Below, one piece after another: positions 1 through 5,502 of a stretch of 6,995 nt of DNA (positions are counted from its first letter, which is position 1; the number at the start of each line of letters is the position of its first letter). Position numbers and translations under genes: made by a program. Source of the stretch: an uncultured Lachnospiraceae bacterium. Its GTDB lineage: Bacteria > Bacillota > Clostridia > Lachnospirales > Lachnospiraceae. The stretch covers positions 1 to 6,995 of the forward strand of contig CAMKMR010000088.1 of the NCBI GenBank assembly GCA_946413945.1, given 5' to 3'. The notes below the pieces were generated by a model. The model made no database searches, was not told the origin of the DNA, and saw nothing but the letters and a program-made list of their open reading frames with translations.

Positions 1-82
1 TCAATAGATTCCACTTTTTTGCAGTATATAGTATATTTTCTTTTGTAATTTCTGGAATCACCAAGTCTTTTGTGATTTCCAT
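1..82 (-). CDS. Possible N-terminus of a leftward gene, cut by window edge
   Basis: Reading leftward from the ATG at 82-80, the frame stays open for 27 codons to the window edge and begins MEITKDLVIPEITKENILY. The composition (alternating Lys/Glu with hydrophobic residues) looks like real protein rather than random AT-rich sequence. No convincing ribosome-binding site precedes this ATG. A second ATG in another frame (91-89) is also open but gives a less protein-like, very basic peptide. I do not recognise the family from this short piece. It may equally be part of the decayed sequence that follows. Low confidence. Confidence 0.25.
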   Translation of the reverse strand, partial: MEITKDLVIPEITKENILYTAKKWNLL

Positions 83-112
83 ATTTTATGTTCATCAACT
101 AGAAAGTGGCTC

Positions 113-138
113 ACATTTATAACAGCGTTTATAAATGT
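113..138. repeat. Perfect 10-bp inverted repeat, 6-nt spacer
   Basis: ACATTTATAA (113-122) and its exact reverse complement TTATAAATGT (129-138) flank the spacer CAGCGT. The arms are AT-rich and no T-tract follows, so it looks more like a protein-binding operator than an intrinsic terminator. It lies about 30 bp upstream of the possible leftward start at 82, where a repressor site would be expected. The symmetry is seen directly; the regulatory role is inferred. Confidence 0.45.
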
Positions 139-381
139 TCAAGAGGGCCTGGCATGTTATGAGAGCTATAGAACTATAAGTGATCCAAATAAATCACGTG
201 CGTTATCTGCGATGTTTTTAAGTATCCATAGTAAAATGTTTTACTGAGTTGGAGATATTCGGATGGTTTGAAACTTCGTTCATCAATGACGCTTTTTACA
301 GATAAAACTGCTGTTGAAATAGGATGGAAGCTGGATACGCCGGTCATGGAAGATATATATTCTTATATCACAAGCGAATGA
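128..381 (+). pseudogene. Decayed coding remnant(s), possibly DUF1810-like
   Basis: Two partly overlapping rightward frames look coding but are broken. The first (about 128-247) reads VQEGLACYESYRTISDPNKS and onward, and ends at TGA 245-247. The second is open from 235 to TGA 379-381 and contains DGLKLRSSMTLF, then ends DTPVMEDIYSYITSE. The KLRSSMTLF string resembles the conserved block of the DUF1810 family (usually preceded by IFG and a Pro-Asp). An IFG is indeed readable just upstream in a different frame (about 256-264), as expected after a small deletion. The sequence after the block does not fit DUF1810. No start codon with a ribosome site exists for either frame. The remnant status is well supported by the frame breaks; the family name is tentative. 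Confidence 0.3.
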
Positions 382-389
382 AACAGTGC

Positions 390-436
390 TATATTTGGGG
401 GAAATATGTAAATATAGTAAAATATCCCCAAATATA
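390..436. promoter_or_regulatory. 11-bp inverted repeat upstream of ATPase gene
   Basis: TATATTTGGGG (390-400) and CCCCAAATATA (426-436) are exact reverse complements separated by 25 nt. The block lies just upstream of the predicted -35 box (447) of the ATPase gene and downstream of the decayed sequence. The long centre and lack of a following T-run argue against a classical terminator. A looped or two-site operator is possible. The symmetry is certain; the role is inferred. Confidence 0.4.
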
Positions 437-446
437 ATAATAAAAC

Positions 447-475
447 TTGTTTATAAATGGGTAAAATGATAAAAT
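447..475 (+). promoter_or_regulatory. Sigma-A-like promoter for the ATPase gene
   Basis: TTGTTT at 447-452 and TAAAAT at 470-475 are separated by 17 bp, the optimal spacing for the vegetative sigma factor. The expected transcription start is near 482, leaving a leader of about 28 nt before the chosen ATG at 510. The next two genes lie on the same strand, so this promoter may also serve the NUDIX gene. Consensus match only. Confidence 0.5.
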
Positions 476-509
476 AATTACATCAATCATAGCTTTGCGG
501 GGGTGGATG

Positions 510-1937
510 ATGAAAATTATAAGCAGAAAAGAAGAAAAAAAAGAACTTGAATATTCAGAAAAATCAAAAAAATCTGAACTCATTTGTATCTATGGCAGAC
601 GAAGAGTTGGTAAGACGTTTCTGGTAGAACAGACATTTAGAGAATTTGCATTCAGGGCTGTTGGATTAGAAAAAGGAACAACAAAACAACAGCTTAAAGC
701 ATTTGGTCAAAGATTGATTGAGTATGGAGATGACATAAAGCGAGCTCCGGGTAACTGGTTTGAAGCATTTTCAAGGTTGGATAAAATACTATCATCAGAT
801 TCGGTGCGACGATCCCTAAATGGGAAAAGGATTGTATTTCTCGATGAATTTCCATGGTTTGCAACAAAAAGATCTGATTTTCTTGTGGCATTTGAAGATT
901 TTTGGAATCGAAGAGGAACCATTGATGGAGATTATGTATTTATAATATGTGGTTCAGCTACATCATGGATTATTAAAAATGTAATAAAAGATACTGGGAA
1001 TATGTTTCAGAGAGTTACAAAAAAAATATGTATAGAACCATTTACTCTTGCTGAAACTGAACTATTCTTTAAAGATAGAGAATTCGATTGGCCAAGAGAA
1101 CAGATTGCTCAGTGTCAGATGATATTTGGGGGACTTCCATTCTTCTTTGATTTAATGAATACATCACAGAGCCTTGTTCAAAATGTTAATAGACTTCTTT
1201 TTGATAAAGATGCTCTTTTTAGAGATGAAACGAAAAAATTGCTTGAAGCAACCCTTAGTGAATCGCCGATATATGAGCAGATTCTATCAAAACTCGCGCT
1301 TGCAAAGTATGGAATCAAAAAAGCAAAATTACAGGAAGAAATAGGCGCCGCTAATGGTACATTTTCAAGAGCAGTGCAAGATCTTATAGATTGTGGATAC
1401 GTAATAGAATATAAGAAAAAATATGAGGAATACAATCCTTTATATGTTCAACTCGTAGATCCATTTCTGCTGTTTCATTATCATTATTTATCTAAAGAAA
1501 AAAGAATTGAAAGCTTTGCGGAGTTTATAAGTGATATAGGACGGTATGATAACTGGAGAGGGCAGGCGTTTGAAATACTGTGTTTTAACAATATAGACAG
1601 AATTAAATCAGCGCTCGGAATTAGTGGGGTTAAGACAGAGTGTTATCCTTGGTATAATTCTGAAGACAAAGAAAATCCGCATGTTCAGATTGATATGGTG
1701 ATTGAGAGAGCGGATAGAATTACAAATATTTGTGAGATGAAATATACGAACAATCCATTTGCAGTGGATGCTTCATACGAACAACTACTTTTAAAGAAAA
1801 GGGATATTTACAAGAAAAAAACAGGAACAGATCATGCGCTTAAACTCATCATGATTTCAGCAAAAGGCTTGTCCGGAACAGCTCATACTTCATACATATC
1901 TGACGTAATAACTCTGGATGATTTATTTGAAGGATAG
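510..1937 (+). CDS. P-loop ATPase with C-terminal PD-(D/E)XK nuclease-like domain (ATPase_2/DUF234 type)
   Basis: A 475-residue predicted cytosolic ATPase. Walker A is GRRRVGKT (residues 29-36), Walker B is IVFLDE (108-113), and a GSATSWI sensor-like segment lies at 148-154. These are hallmarks of the archaeal-type/STAND-related ATPase_2 group. A winged-helix-like region follows at about 250-305. The C-terminal part (about 345-475) carries Glu355 (GQAFE), Asp395 (QIDMVIER) and Glu409-x-Lys411 (CEMKY), the layout of a PD-(D/E)XK nuclease fold seen in DUF234-type proteins. No membrane segment is seen. Start choice: an upstream in-frame TTG at 495 exists, but the G-rich GGGGGTGG just before ATG 510 and the family-typical beginning MKII.R favour 510; ATG 507 is the alternative. 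The physiological role of this family is not established. The gene is visibly more AT-rich than the later ones, and decayed sequence lies upstream, which is compatible with acquisition by transfer. Confidence 0.88.
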   Translation: MKIISRKEEKKELEYSEKSKKSELICIYGRRRVGKTFLVEQTFREFAFRAVGLEKGTTKQQLKAFGQRLIEYGDDIKRAPGNWFEAFSRLDKILSSDSVRRSLNGKRIVFLDEFPWFATKRSDFLVAFEDFWNRRGTIDGDYVFIICGSATSWIIKNVIKDTGNMFQRVTKKICIEPFTLAETELFFKDREFDWPREQIAQCQMIFGGLPFFFDLMNTSQSLVQNVNRLLFDKDALFRDETKKLLEATLSESPIYEQILSKLALAKYGIKKAKLQEEIGAANGTFSRAVQDLIDCGYVIEYKKKYEEYNPLYVQLVDPFLLFHYHYLSKEKRIESFAEFISDIGRYDNWRGQAFEILCFNNIDRIKSALGISGVKTECYPWYNSEDKENPHVQIDMVIERADRITNICEMKYTNNPFAVDASYEQLLLKKRDIYKKKTGTDHALKLIMISAKGLSGTAHTSYISDVITLDDLFEG

Positions 1938-1998
1938 AATGTTTTTTAGGTGTCATGTGGAAGTAGATAAATTGGAGATTTTGAGAGGAAAAATAAGC

Positions 1999-2571
1999 AT
2001 GGGACGTTTTAAGATTATTGATATAACAGAAGCTGATTTTGGCTGCGAGGAACATTTGGATGGACCTCATGCAGTTCTTAAATTAGAAGATGGAAGGCGC
2101 TTTGAAGTGACAGAGGACTGGATCACAGAAAATAAGCTGGAAGAAGGAAAATATGTCTGGGTCGGCGAAGATGGACATATCAGTAAGGCGATAGAAGTTG
2201 TGGCTGCAGTTATAAAGGATGGCAATAAGATCTTTGCAACCCAGCGTGGTTATGGAGAATTTAAGGATAAATGGGAATTTCCTGGAGGTAAGATAGAGCC
2301 AGGTGAAGAGAAACAGGCAGCACTTGTAAGGGAAATTAAAGAAGAGCTTGATACAGATATTAAGGTGGGAGAACTGATAAAAACAGTTGACACAGATTAT
2401 CCTAATTTTCATATTACAATGCATGTATACTGGTGCAGTGTAATAAGTGGTGAACTTTCTCTTCTTGAACATGAAGCTGCAAAGTGGCTTAATACTAACG
2501 ATGGTCTTAGGACGGCAGTTGACTGGCTGCCGGCAGATCTTGAAGTGGTTGAGGAGATTTGCAGGGCGTAA
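1999..2571 (+). CDS. NUDIX NTP pyrophosphohydrolase with extra N-terminal domain
   Basis: A 190-residue protein. Residues 1-62 form a small acidic domain (MGRFKIIDITEADFGCEE...) that I associate with Lachnospiraceae NUDIX proteins; its function is unknown. Residues 64-190 are a MutT-like NUDIX hydrolase. The NUDIX box runs from Gly97 (GKIEPGE) to REIKEEL (111-117), with the metal-binding REIKEE intact. The usual Gly after the box is replaced by Asp-Thr, as in several (deoxy)nucleoside triphosphate pyrophosphohydrolases. Such enzymes cleave NTPs or dNTPs, often oxidised or otherwise noncanonical, to NMP and pyrophosphate in the cytosol. The exact substrate cannot be read here. Start: ATG 1999 has GAGAGGA nine nt upstream and matches the domain start. 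An upstream in-frame ATG at 1918, overlapping the ATPase end, lacks support. The gene lies 61 bp after the ATPase with no terminator between them, so co-transcription is possible. Confidence 0.92.
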   Translation: MGRFKIIDITEADFGCEEHLDGPHAVLKLEDGRRFEVTEDWITENKLEEGKYVWVGEDGHISKAIEVVAAVIKDGNKIFATQRGYGEFKDKWEFPGGKIEPGEEKQAALVREIKEELDTDIKVGELIKTVDTDYPNFHITMHVYWCSVISGELSLLEHEAAKWLNTNDGLRTAVDWLPADLEVVEEICRA

Positions 2572-2595
2572 GTTGTCTCAAAACTTTTGAAAGGC

Positions 2596-2748
2596 ATGAG
2601 CTGCCATAAGAATACAGAAAGCGAGCTGCTCGGCTATAAAAAGGAAAGAAAAAGAGGAAATTATAGCCCGATTCACCTGGATATGACCTATGAGCGGATA
2701 TTCAAGATAAAAACAAAAAAGCTTCCGGGAAAACAGAGGTTGTGTTAG
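2596..2748 (+). CDS. Doubtful small basic ORF between NUDIX and GNAT genes
   Basis: A 50-codon frame (MSCHKNTESELLGYKKERKR... to ...KLPGKQRLC) ends at TAG 2746-2748. It is in the same frame as the NUDIX gene, and the frame is in fact open from the NUDIX stop onward. It is rich in Lys/Arg. The segment NYSPIHLDMTYERIFKI looks protein-like. The ribosome site (GAAAGG) sits only one nt before the ATG, which is too close to be efficient. I do not recognise a family. It may be the tail of an older gene whose 5' part is lost, or chance. No stem-loop terminator or clear promoter is visible in the 203-bp gap. Confidence 0.2.
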   Translation: MSCHKNTESELLGYKKERKRGNYSPIHLDMTYERIFKIKTKKLPGKQRLC

Positions 2749-2774
2749 TAATTAAGGAACTGTGAGGAAATGAC

Positions 2775-3287
2775 ATGGGATTTAATATTAGAGAAGTAAG
2801 GACTAATGATGCTGCAAGACTGGTGGAAATATATTCATATTATGTGGAAAATACGGCGGTATCATTTGAATATAAAGTTCCTACAGTAGAAGAATTTGAA
2901 AGGCGTATTGAGACCATAAAAAAGAAATATCCTTATCTTGTCTGTGAAGATGAGGGGAAAGTTGTGGGATATGCCTACGCGGATATGTACGGCGTGAGAG
3001 AGGCATTTAACTGGTCGGCTACTACATCCATTTATATTGATAAGGATTACCGTAGAAAAGGGATTGGGTCTTTACTTTATGATGCCCTTGAGAAGGCGGC
3101 AAAAGAAAGAGGAATCGTTAATCTTTTTGCGGTGGTTGCATATGCTGATAAAGAGGATGAGAATCTTTCCAAGGATAGCAGTAAATTTCATACCCAGTAT
3201 GGCTATGAAGAAGTTGGCAGGATGAAGGCCATTGGAAAGAAATTTGATAAGTGGTATGACTTGATCTACTATCAAAAGAAACTTTAA
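2775..3287 (+). CDS. GNAT N-acetyltransferase, phosphinothricin/methionine-sulfoximine type
   Basis: A 170-residue single-domain GNAT enzyme, the usual length for the Pat/MddA group. It would transfer acetyl from acetyl-CoA to an amine of a small molecule in the cytosol. The acetyl-CoA loop RRKGIG is at residues 93-98. The C-terminal block FHTQYGYEEVGRMKAIGKKFDKW... matches the family pattern, with His139 in the conserved F-H and the G-x-K-x-x-x-W-x-D end. Family members acetylate phosphinothricin, methionine sulfoximine or related amino-acid analogues, but the natural substrate is often unknown. Oddity: the W-x-x-E segment thought to supply the catalytic Glu reads WSATTS (80-85), with Thr83 in place of Glu. 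Start ATG 2775 has TGAGGA six nt upstream. No promoter is evident directly upstream. Transcription should end at the hairpin starting at 3296. Confidence 0.9.
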   Translation: MGFNIREVRTNDAARLVEIYSYYVENTAVSFEYKVPTVEEFERRIETIKKKYPYLVCEDEGKVVGYAYADMYGVREAFNWSATTSIYIDKDYRRKGIGSLLYDALEKAAKERGIVNLFAVVAYADKEDENLSKDSSKFHTQYGYEEVGRMKAIGKKFDKWYDLIYYQKKL

Positions 3288-3295
3288 GTTTACAT

Positions 3296-3335
3296 AAAAA
3301 TGGACCTAGGGGGACTGTCCCCTAGGTCCATTTTT
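3296..3335. terminator. Strong bidirectional intrinsic terminator between convergent genes
   Basis: The stem TGGACCTAGGGG (3301-3312) pairs exactly with CCCCTAGGTCCA (3319-3330). A G-T pair closes a 4-nt loop, and five A-T pairs at the base (3296-3300 with 3331-3335) provide a T-run in both directions. It starts 8 bp after the GNAT stop. On the other strand it begins within the stop codon of the spermidine-synthase-like gene (3336-3334), so it serves both genes. The hairpin is longer and more perfect than a terminator needs to be, which suggests a dispersed repeat element. Confidence 0.9.
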
Positions 3336-5043
3336 ATAATTCATCAATGATTCCTTTCCAACCTTTTTCTTTGTAGATTTTTTTATAATAGCTTACTTCG
3401 TCTCTTATAATCTCGTCGATTACCTGCATGCCAAGAAGCTCAACAGGGGCTTTGTCATCAGTCATAACATGATTTCCGGGAGTGTAGGGCATTAGTTCTT
3501 TTTCTACAATGTTCATCATTTTATAAAGGTCAGCGTCTTGTTCTGCTTCTTTATTTGCCTTGAAACTACCGAGCATTTCTTTAGATGATCCGGCGAAAAG
3601 CTCGCGGTTTGAGGAATGATCCACATCAACTATATAGACTTCAGAAAATACAGAGGAAATGGTATCGGCAAGATAGTCGGTGATATTTGCTTTTTTATTG
3701 CTGTCTGAGTTGTCGTTGTTGTTATTGTTGTTGGCGCTGGTCGATTGGTCATTCTCTGCTTTTTTATCGATGCCGCGCATGTTCATATTTACAACCATCA
3801 CGCCATCCTCGCGGAGATGGTCCTTAACAAGTGTGAAAAATTCTACAGTGGACATCTGAAATGGAATCGTTATATCCTGATAGGCGTCAACCATGATGAC
3901 ATCGTATTTTCTATCGGAAGATAGGGCGTTAAGAAAGGCGCGGCCATCGTAAGCGGTAACATTTACATCGCTAGGCAGCTGAAAATATTTTCGGCTAAGA
4001 TCGATTATTTTTTCGTCAATCTCTACTCCCTCGATATTAATGTCTTTAAAATAGCGTTTGCACTGGGTGGCGTAAGTTCCGGATCCCATGCCGAGGATCA
4101 GCACGTCCAAAGCCCGGTCAGTTTCGTAAAGTCCAGCCATATAAGGCGCCGCCATGGCGTAATCGTAATACATGCCTGTAAGCTGGCGATCCTTAAGATA
4201 AACGGACTGCACGCCAAAAAGCACATTAGTGGAAAGAACCACTTCTCTGTCGTTTTCAGAAACCTGCAGATAATTATAAATGGACTCGTCCTCCACAGTA
4301 AGATGCTTCTGCCAGAAAGCGAAGCTGGAGTTGTGCCCGAAAATGCAGCAAAGTATAAAAATCGTAAGAGACACAGGAAGTTTCTTTACAAAAAGCTTGC
4401 TGCTGACAAAATAAACGATTGAAAGAATGAGAAGAATTCCAGCGAAAATTAGAAATGTAATCGATGTTCCAACTGCAGGAATGCTTATAAATGTTGGGAT
4501 AAATGTACCTATGATGCTGCCTATAGTGTTAGAGGCATTTAGATTTCCGACCACCTTTCCGCTTTCGTCAAGACTGTCCACGGTATATTTAACAAGAGAC
4601 GGTGTCACCGTGCCAAGAAGAAAGAGCGGGAAAACAAATATTATCATGCAGGCCGCAAATGCCGCTACCACAAGGAAATTTGTGCTGATCGTAAATACCA
4701 GGAGGGCCGAAATGCCGATGATGATATAGCGGCCGACAACAGGAATAAGCGCAATCCAGATGGCGGCAAAGATGATCCTGCCGTAAAGTCTGTCAGGATT
4801 TGGGTTTTTATCAACTTTTCTTCCGCCATAAATGTTACCTAGCGCCATAGCTATCATTATGGTTCCGATTATTATAGTCCATACTATCTGAGATGAACTA
4901 AAATATGGAGCAAGAAGTCTGCTGGCCCCGAGTTCGACTGCCATTACTGACATGCCGGCAAAAAATTCCGTTAGATATAGATACATTTTATTTTTTAAAA
5001 TGGGACGATCCGCCGCAGTGATGGTATCATTTTTGGATTTCAT
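3334..5043 (-). CDS. Membrane protein fused to spermidine-synthase-like domain
   Basis: A 569-residue two-part protein. Residues 20-236 hold about seven hydrophobic segments (for example 53-73, 123-143, 195-214, 223-236) resembling the membrane half of fused MFS/spermidine-synthase proteins. Residues 250-560 form a Rossmann-fold aminopropyltransferase/methyltransferase-like domain. It has IYNYLQV (255-261), the nucleotide-binding GMGSG (318-322), Glu341 and Asp343 after strand 2, YDGR (365-368), and VDAYQD (385-390), where Asp386 aligns with the catalytic Asp of SpeE. The second Asp of the SpeE D-x-x-D pair is replaced by Gln389. Aminopropyl transfer to putrescine is therefore not assured. 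A low-complexity Asn/Ser/Lys insert (426-453) interrupts the C-terminal part. Start ATG 5043 has AAAGGAG 12 nt upstream, slightly far, but no nearer in-frame start exists. The gene is monocistronic with its own promoter and terminator. Confidence 0.85.
   Translation of the reverse strand: MKSKNDTITAADRPILKNKMYLYLTEFFAGMSVMAVELGASRLLAPYFSSSQIVWTIIIGTIMIAMALGNIYGGRKVDKNPNPDRLYGRIIFAAIWIALIPVVGRYIIIGISALLVFTISTNFLVVAAFAACMIIFVFPLFLLGTVTPSLVKYTVDSLDESGKVVGNLNASNTIGSIIGTFIPTFISIPAVGTSITFLIFAGILLILSIVYFVSSKLFVKKLPVSLTIFILCCIFGHNSSFAFWQKHLTVEDESIYNYLQVSENDREVVLSTNVLFGVQSVYLKDRQLTGMYYDYAMAAPYMAGLYETDRALDVLILGMGSGTYATQCKRYFKDINIEGVEIDEKIIDLSRKYFQLPSDVNVTAYDGRAFLNALSSDRKYDVIMVDAYQDITIPFQMSTVEFFTLVKDHLREDGVMVVNMNMRGIDKKAENDQSTSANNNNNNDNSDSNKKANITDYLADTISSVFSEVYIVDVDHSSNRELFAGSSKEMLGSFKANKEAEQDADLYKMMNIVEKELMPYTPGNHVMTDDKAPVELLGMQVIDEIIRDEVSYYKKIYKEKGWKGIIDEL
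3709..3732 (-). repeat. GTT/AAC trinucleotide run encoding poly-Asn
   Basis: Eight successive codons on the minus strand encode Asn, Asp and six more Asn residues (438-445), nearly all AAC with one AAT and one GAC. They lie within a longer hydrophilic insert after the strand VVNMNM. A triplet repeat can expand or contract in frame by slippage, so linker length may vary between strains. It probably forms a disordered surface loop. Confidence 0.8.
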
Positions 5044-5122
5044 ACTTTTTTGTAACTCCTTTTAACTTTTCACTTTTTTATTTCAAGTTTTTGTGTTAAA
5101 CTCATTTTCCCCAGATATTGCA

Positions 5123-5152
5123 ATTATAACAAAAAGATGTAGTGGCAAACAA
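5123..5152 (-). promoter_or_regulatory. Promoter for the spermidine-synthase-like gene
   Basis: On the minus strand TTGTTT (5152-5147) and a perfect TATAAT (5128-5123) are 18 bp apart, with a TG one base before the -10 (extended -10). The expected start is near 5116, giving a leader of about 70 nt with the AAAGGAG ribosome site at 5062-5056. Consensus match only. Confidence 0.55.
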
Positions 5153-5308
5153 GAAAGAATCAATTTGCGATTGTAATAAAAAAATCTGCTGCCAGCGAAT
5201 GCTTGTAGTAAAAAATTCTGTTTCTAGTTAATGATTGCAATGAAAAGATGTGTGGAAAATATGAAAAAGTTTTTTTTAAGATTGTATAAAATGGGGCTGG
5301 AAACTATA
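5123..5308. repeat. Degenerate A-rich repeat family between divergent promoters
   Basis: Five related units of about 28-32 bp start at 5123, 5170, 5202, 5234 and 5281. All have the shape ATTGTAAT, A-run, then GATGTG- or TCTGCTG-like sequence. The units at 5170 and 5202 match at 24 of 32 positions. Those at 5123 and 5234 share AAAAGATGT followed by GTGG. The start-to-start distances are 47, 32, 32 and 47 bp. The first unit overlaps the -10 of the leftward promoter, and the last (weakest) overlaps the -35 of the rightward one. This could be a binding-site array for a shared regulator or simply decayed tandem duplication. Confidence 0.45.
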
Positions 5309-5310
5309 CT
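5282..5310 (+). promoter_or_regulatory. Promoter candidate for the MATE gene
   Basis: TTGTAT at 5282-5287 and TATACT at 5305-5310 have a 17-bp spacer. A start near 5317 would give a leader of about 185 nt containing all four 41-bp repeat units and both leader ORFs. Weaker TATA-like strings nearer the gene (around 5472-5478) lack a good -35, so this upstream site is preferred. Confidence 0.5.
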
Positions 5311-5384
5311 ATTATCAAGATGTTAGAATTTCTTGTTGATAATGTTTTTATATATTATCGAACAAGGGGATTCATGTTGATAAT
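5311..5384 (+). promoter_or_regulatory. Alternating complementary 8-mers in the MATE leader
   Basis: ATTATCAA (5311-5318), TTGATAAT (5336-5343), ATTATCGA (5354-5361) and TTGATAAT (5377-5384) alternate in orientation. Each can pair with either neighbour over 8 bp (one G-U pair for the third segment), so stems 1-2, 2-3 and 3-4 are mutually exclusive. The first pair can also be read as a DNA dyad around the predicted transcription start. The complementarity is seen directly; a switching role is inferred. Confidence 0.4.
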
Positions 5385-5424
5385 AGCTTTATGTATGATC
5401 AATCAAATGAATTTATGTAGATAG
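5374..5424 (+). CDS. Putative leader peptide 1 (16 aa)
   Basis: ATG 5374 is preceded by AAGGGG (5364-5369) with four nt between, able to pair continuously with the 16S 3' end if one G-U pair is allowed. The peptide reads MLIIALCMINQMNLCR and stops at TAG 5422-5424. It sits in the predicted untranslated leader of the MATE gene. A preceding frame (ATG 5342) ends at TGA 5378-5380, overlapping this start. Translation is not proven; the ORF may be a by-product of the repeats. Confidence 0.3.
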   Translation: MLIIALCMINQMNLCR

Positions 5425-5455
5425 TTGGTTTATATATGACCGGCCAAGGGGATTC

Positions 5456-5491
5456 ATGTTGCTAATTGATATATATAAGGGATTAATATAG
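5456..5491 (+). CDS. Putative leader peptide 2 (11 aa)
   Basis: The same AAGGGGATTC then ATG-TTG arrangement recurs 82 bp downstream (ribosome site 5446-5451). It gives MLLIDIYKGLI, ending at TAG 5489-5491. The stop shares its last base with the GAGG ribosome site of the MATE gene, and the MATE ATG follows 11 nt after the stop. Ribosomes finishing this peptide would therefore sit on the transporter's initiation region, a layout that permits translational coupling. Translation itself is inferred. Confidence 0.35.
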   Translation: MLLIDIYKGLI

Positions 5492-5502
5492 AGGATAGGA
5501 AA

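Larger units (their letters stand above)
5330..5493 (+). repeat. Diverged 41-bp tandem array, four units
   Basis: Units start at 5330, 5371, 5412 and 5453 with exact 41-bp period and no gaps. Conserved positions include TTCATGTTGATAAT at the start and a TTTATATAT-like core. Units ending CAAGGGGA (first and third) alternate with more decayed ones. The 38-bp segments 5347-5384 and 5429-5466 match at 33 positions. The array ends within the ribosome-site region of the MATE gene. It shows no sequence similarity to the separate 41-bp array at 6877 despite the equal period. Confidence 0.75.

Noticed and set aside
495..509. TTG start at 495 for the ATPase
   Set aside because: No ribosome site precedes it, and the G-rich stretch that could serve ATG 510 would fall inside the coding sequence.
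1918..1998. Upstream in-frame start for the NUDIX protein overlapping the ATPase end
   Set aside because: The extra 27 residues do not resemble the family N-terminus, while ATG 1999 has GAGAGGA nine nt upstream.
2083..2472. 129-codon open frame on the minus strand inside the NUDIX gene
   Set aside because: It is antisense to a clear NUDIX domain, and its composition (many Phe, Cys, Tyr, Ile) is typical of a shadow frame.
3037..3225. 62-codon frame inside the GNAT gene
   Set aside because: It is a shifted frame over the acetyl-CoA-binding region of a clearly coding gene.
4427..4729. 100-codon plus-strand frame inside the membrane protein gene
   Set aside because: It is antisense to conserved hydrophobic segments, with no ribosome site.
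5066..5076. 11-mer CTTTTCACTTT, reverse complement of AAAGTGAAAAG in the 3' tandem repeat
   Set aside because: A single short AT-rich match with no extended similarity; probably chance.
5330..5493. Reading the 41-bp array as a CRISPR array
   Set aside because: Units are contiguous diverged repeats with no unique spacers, and no cas genes are present.
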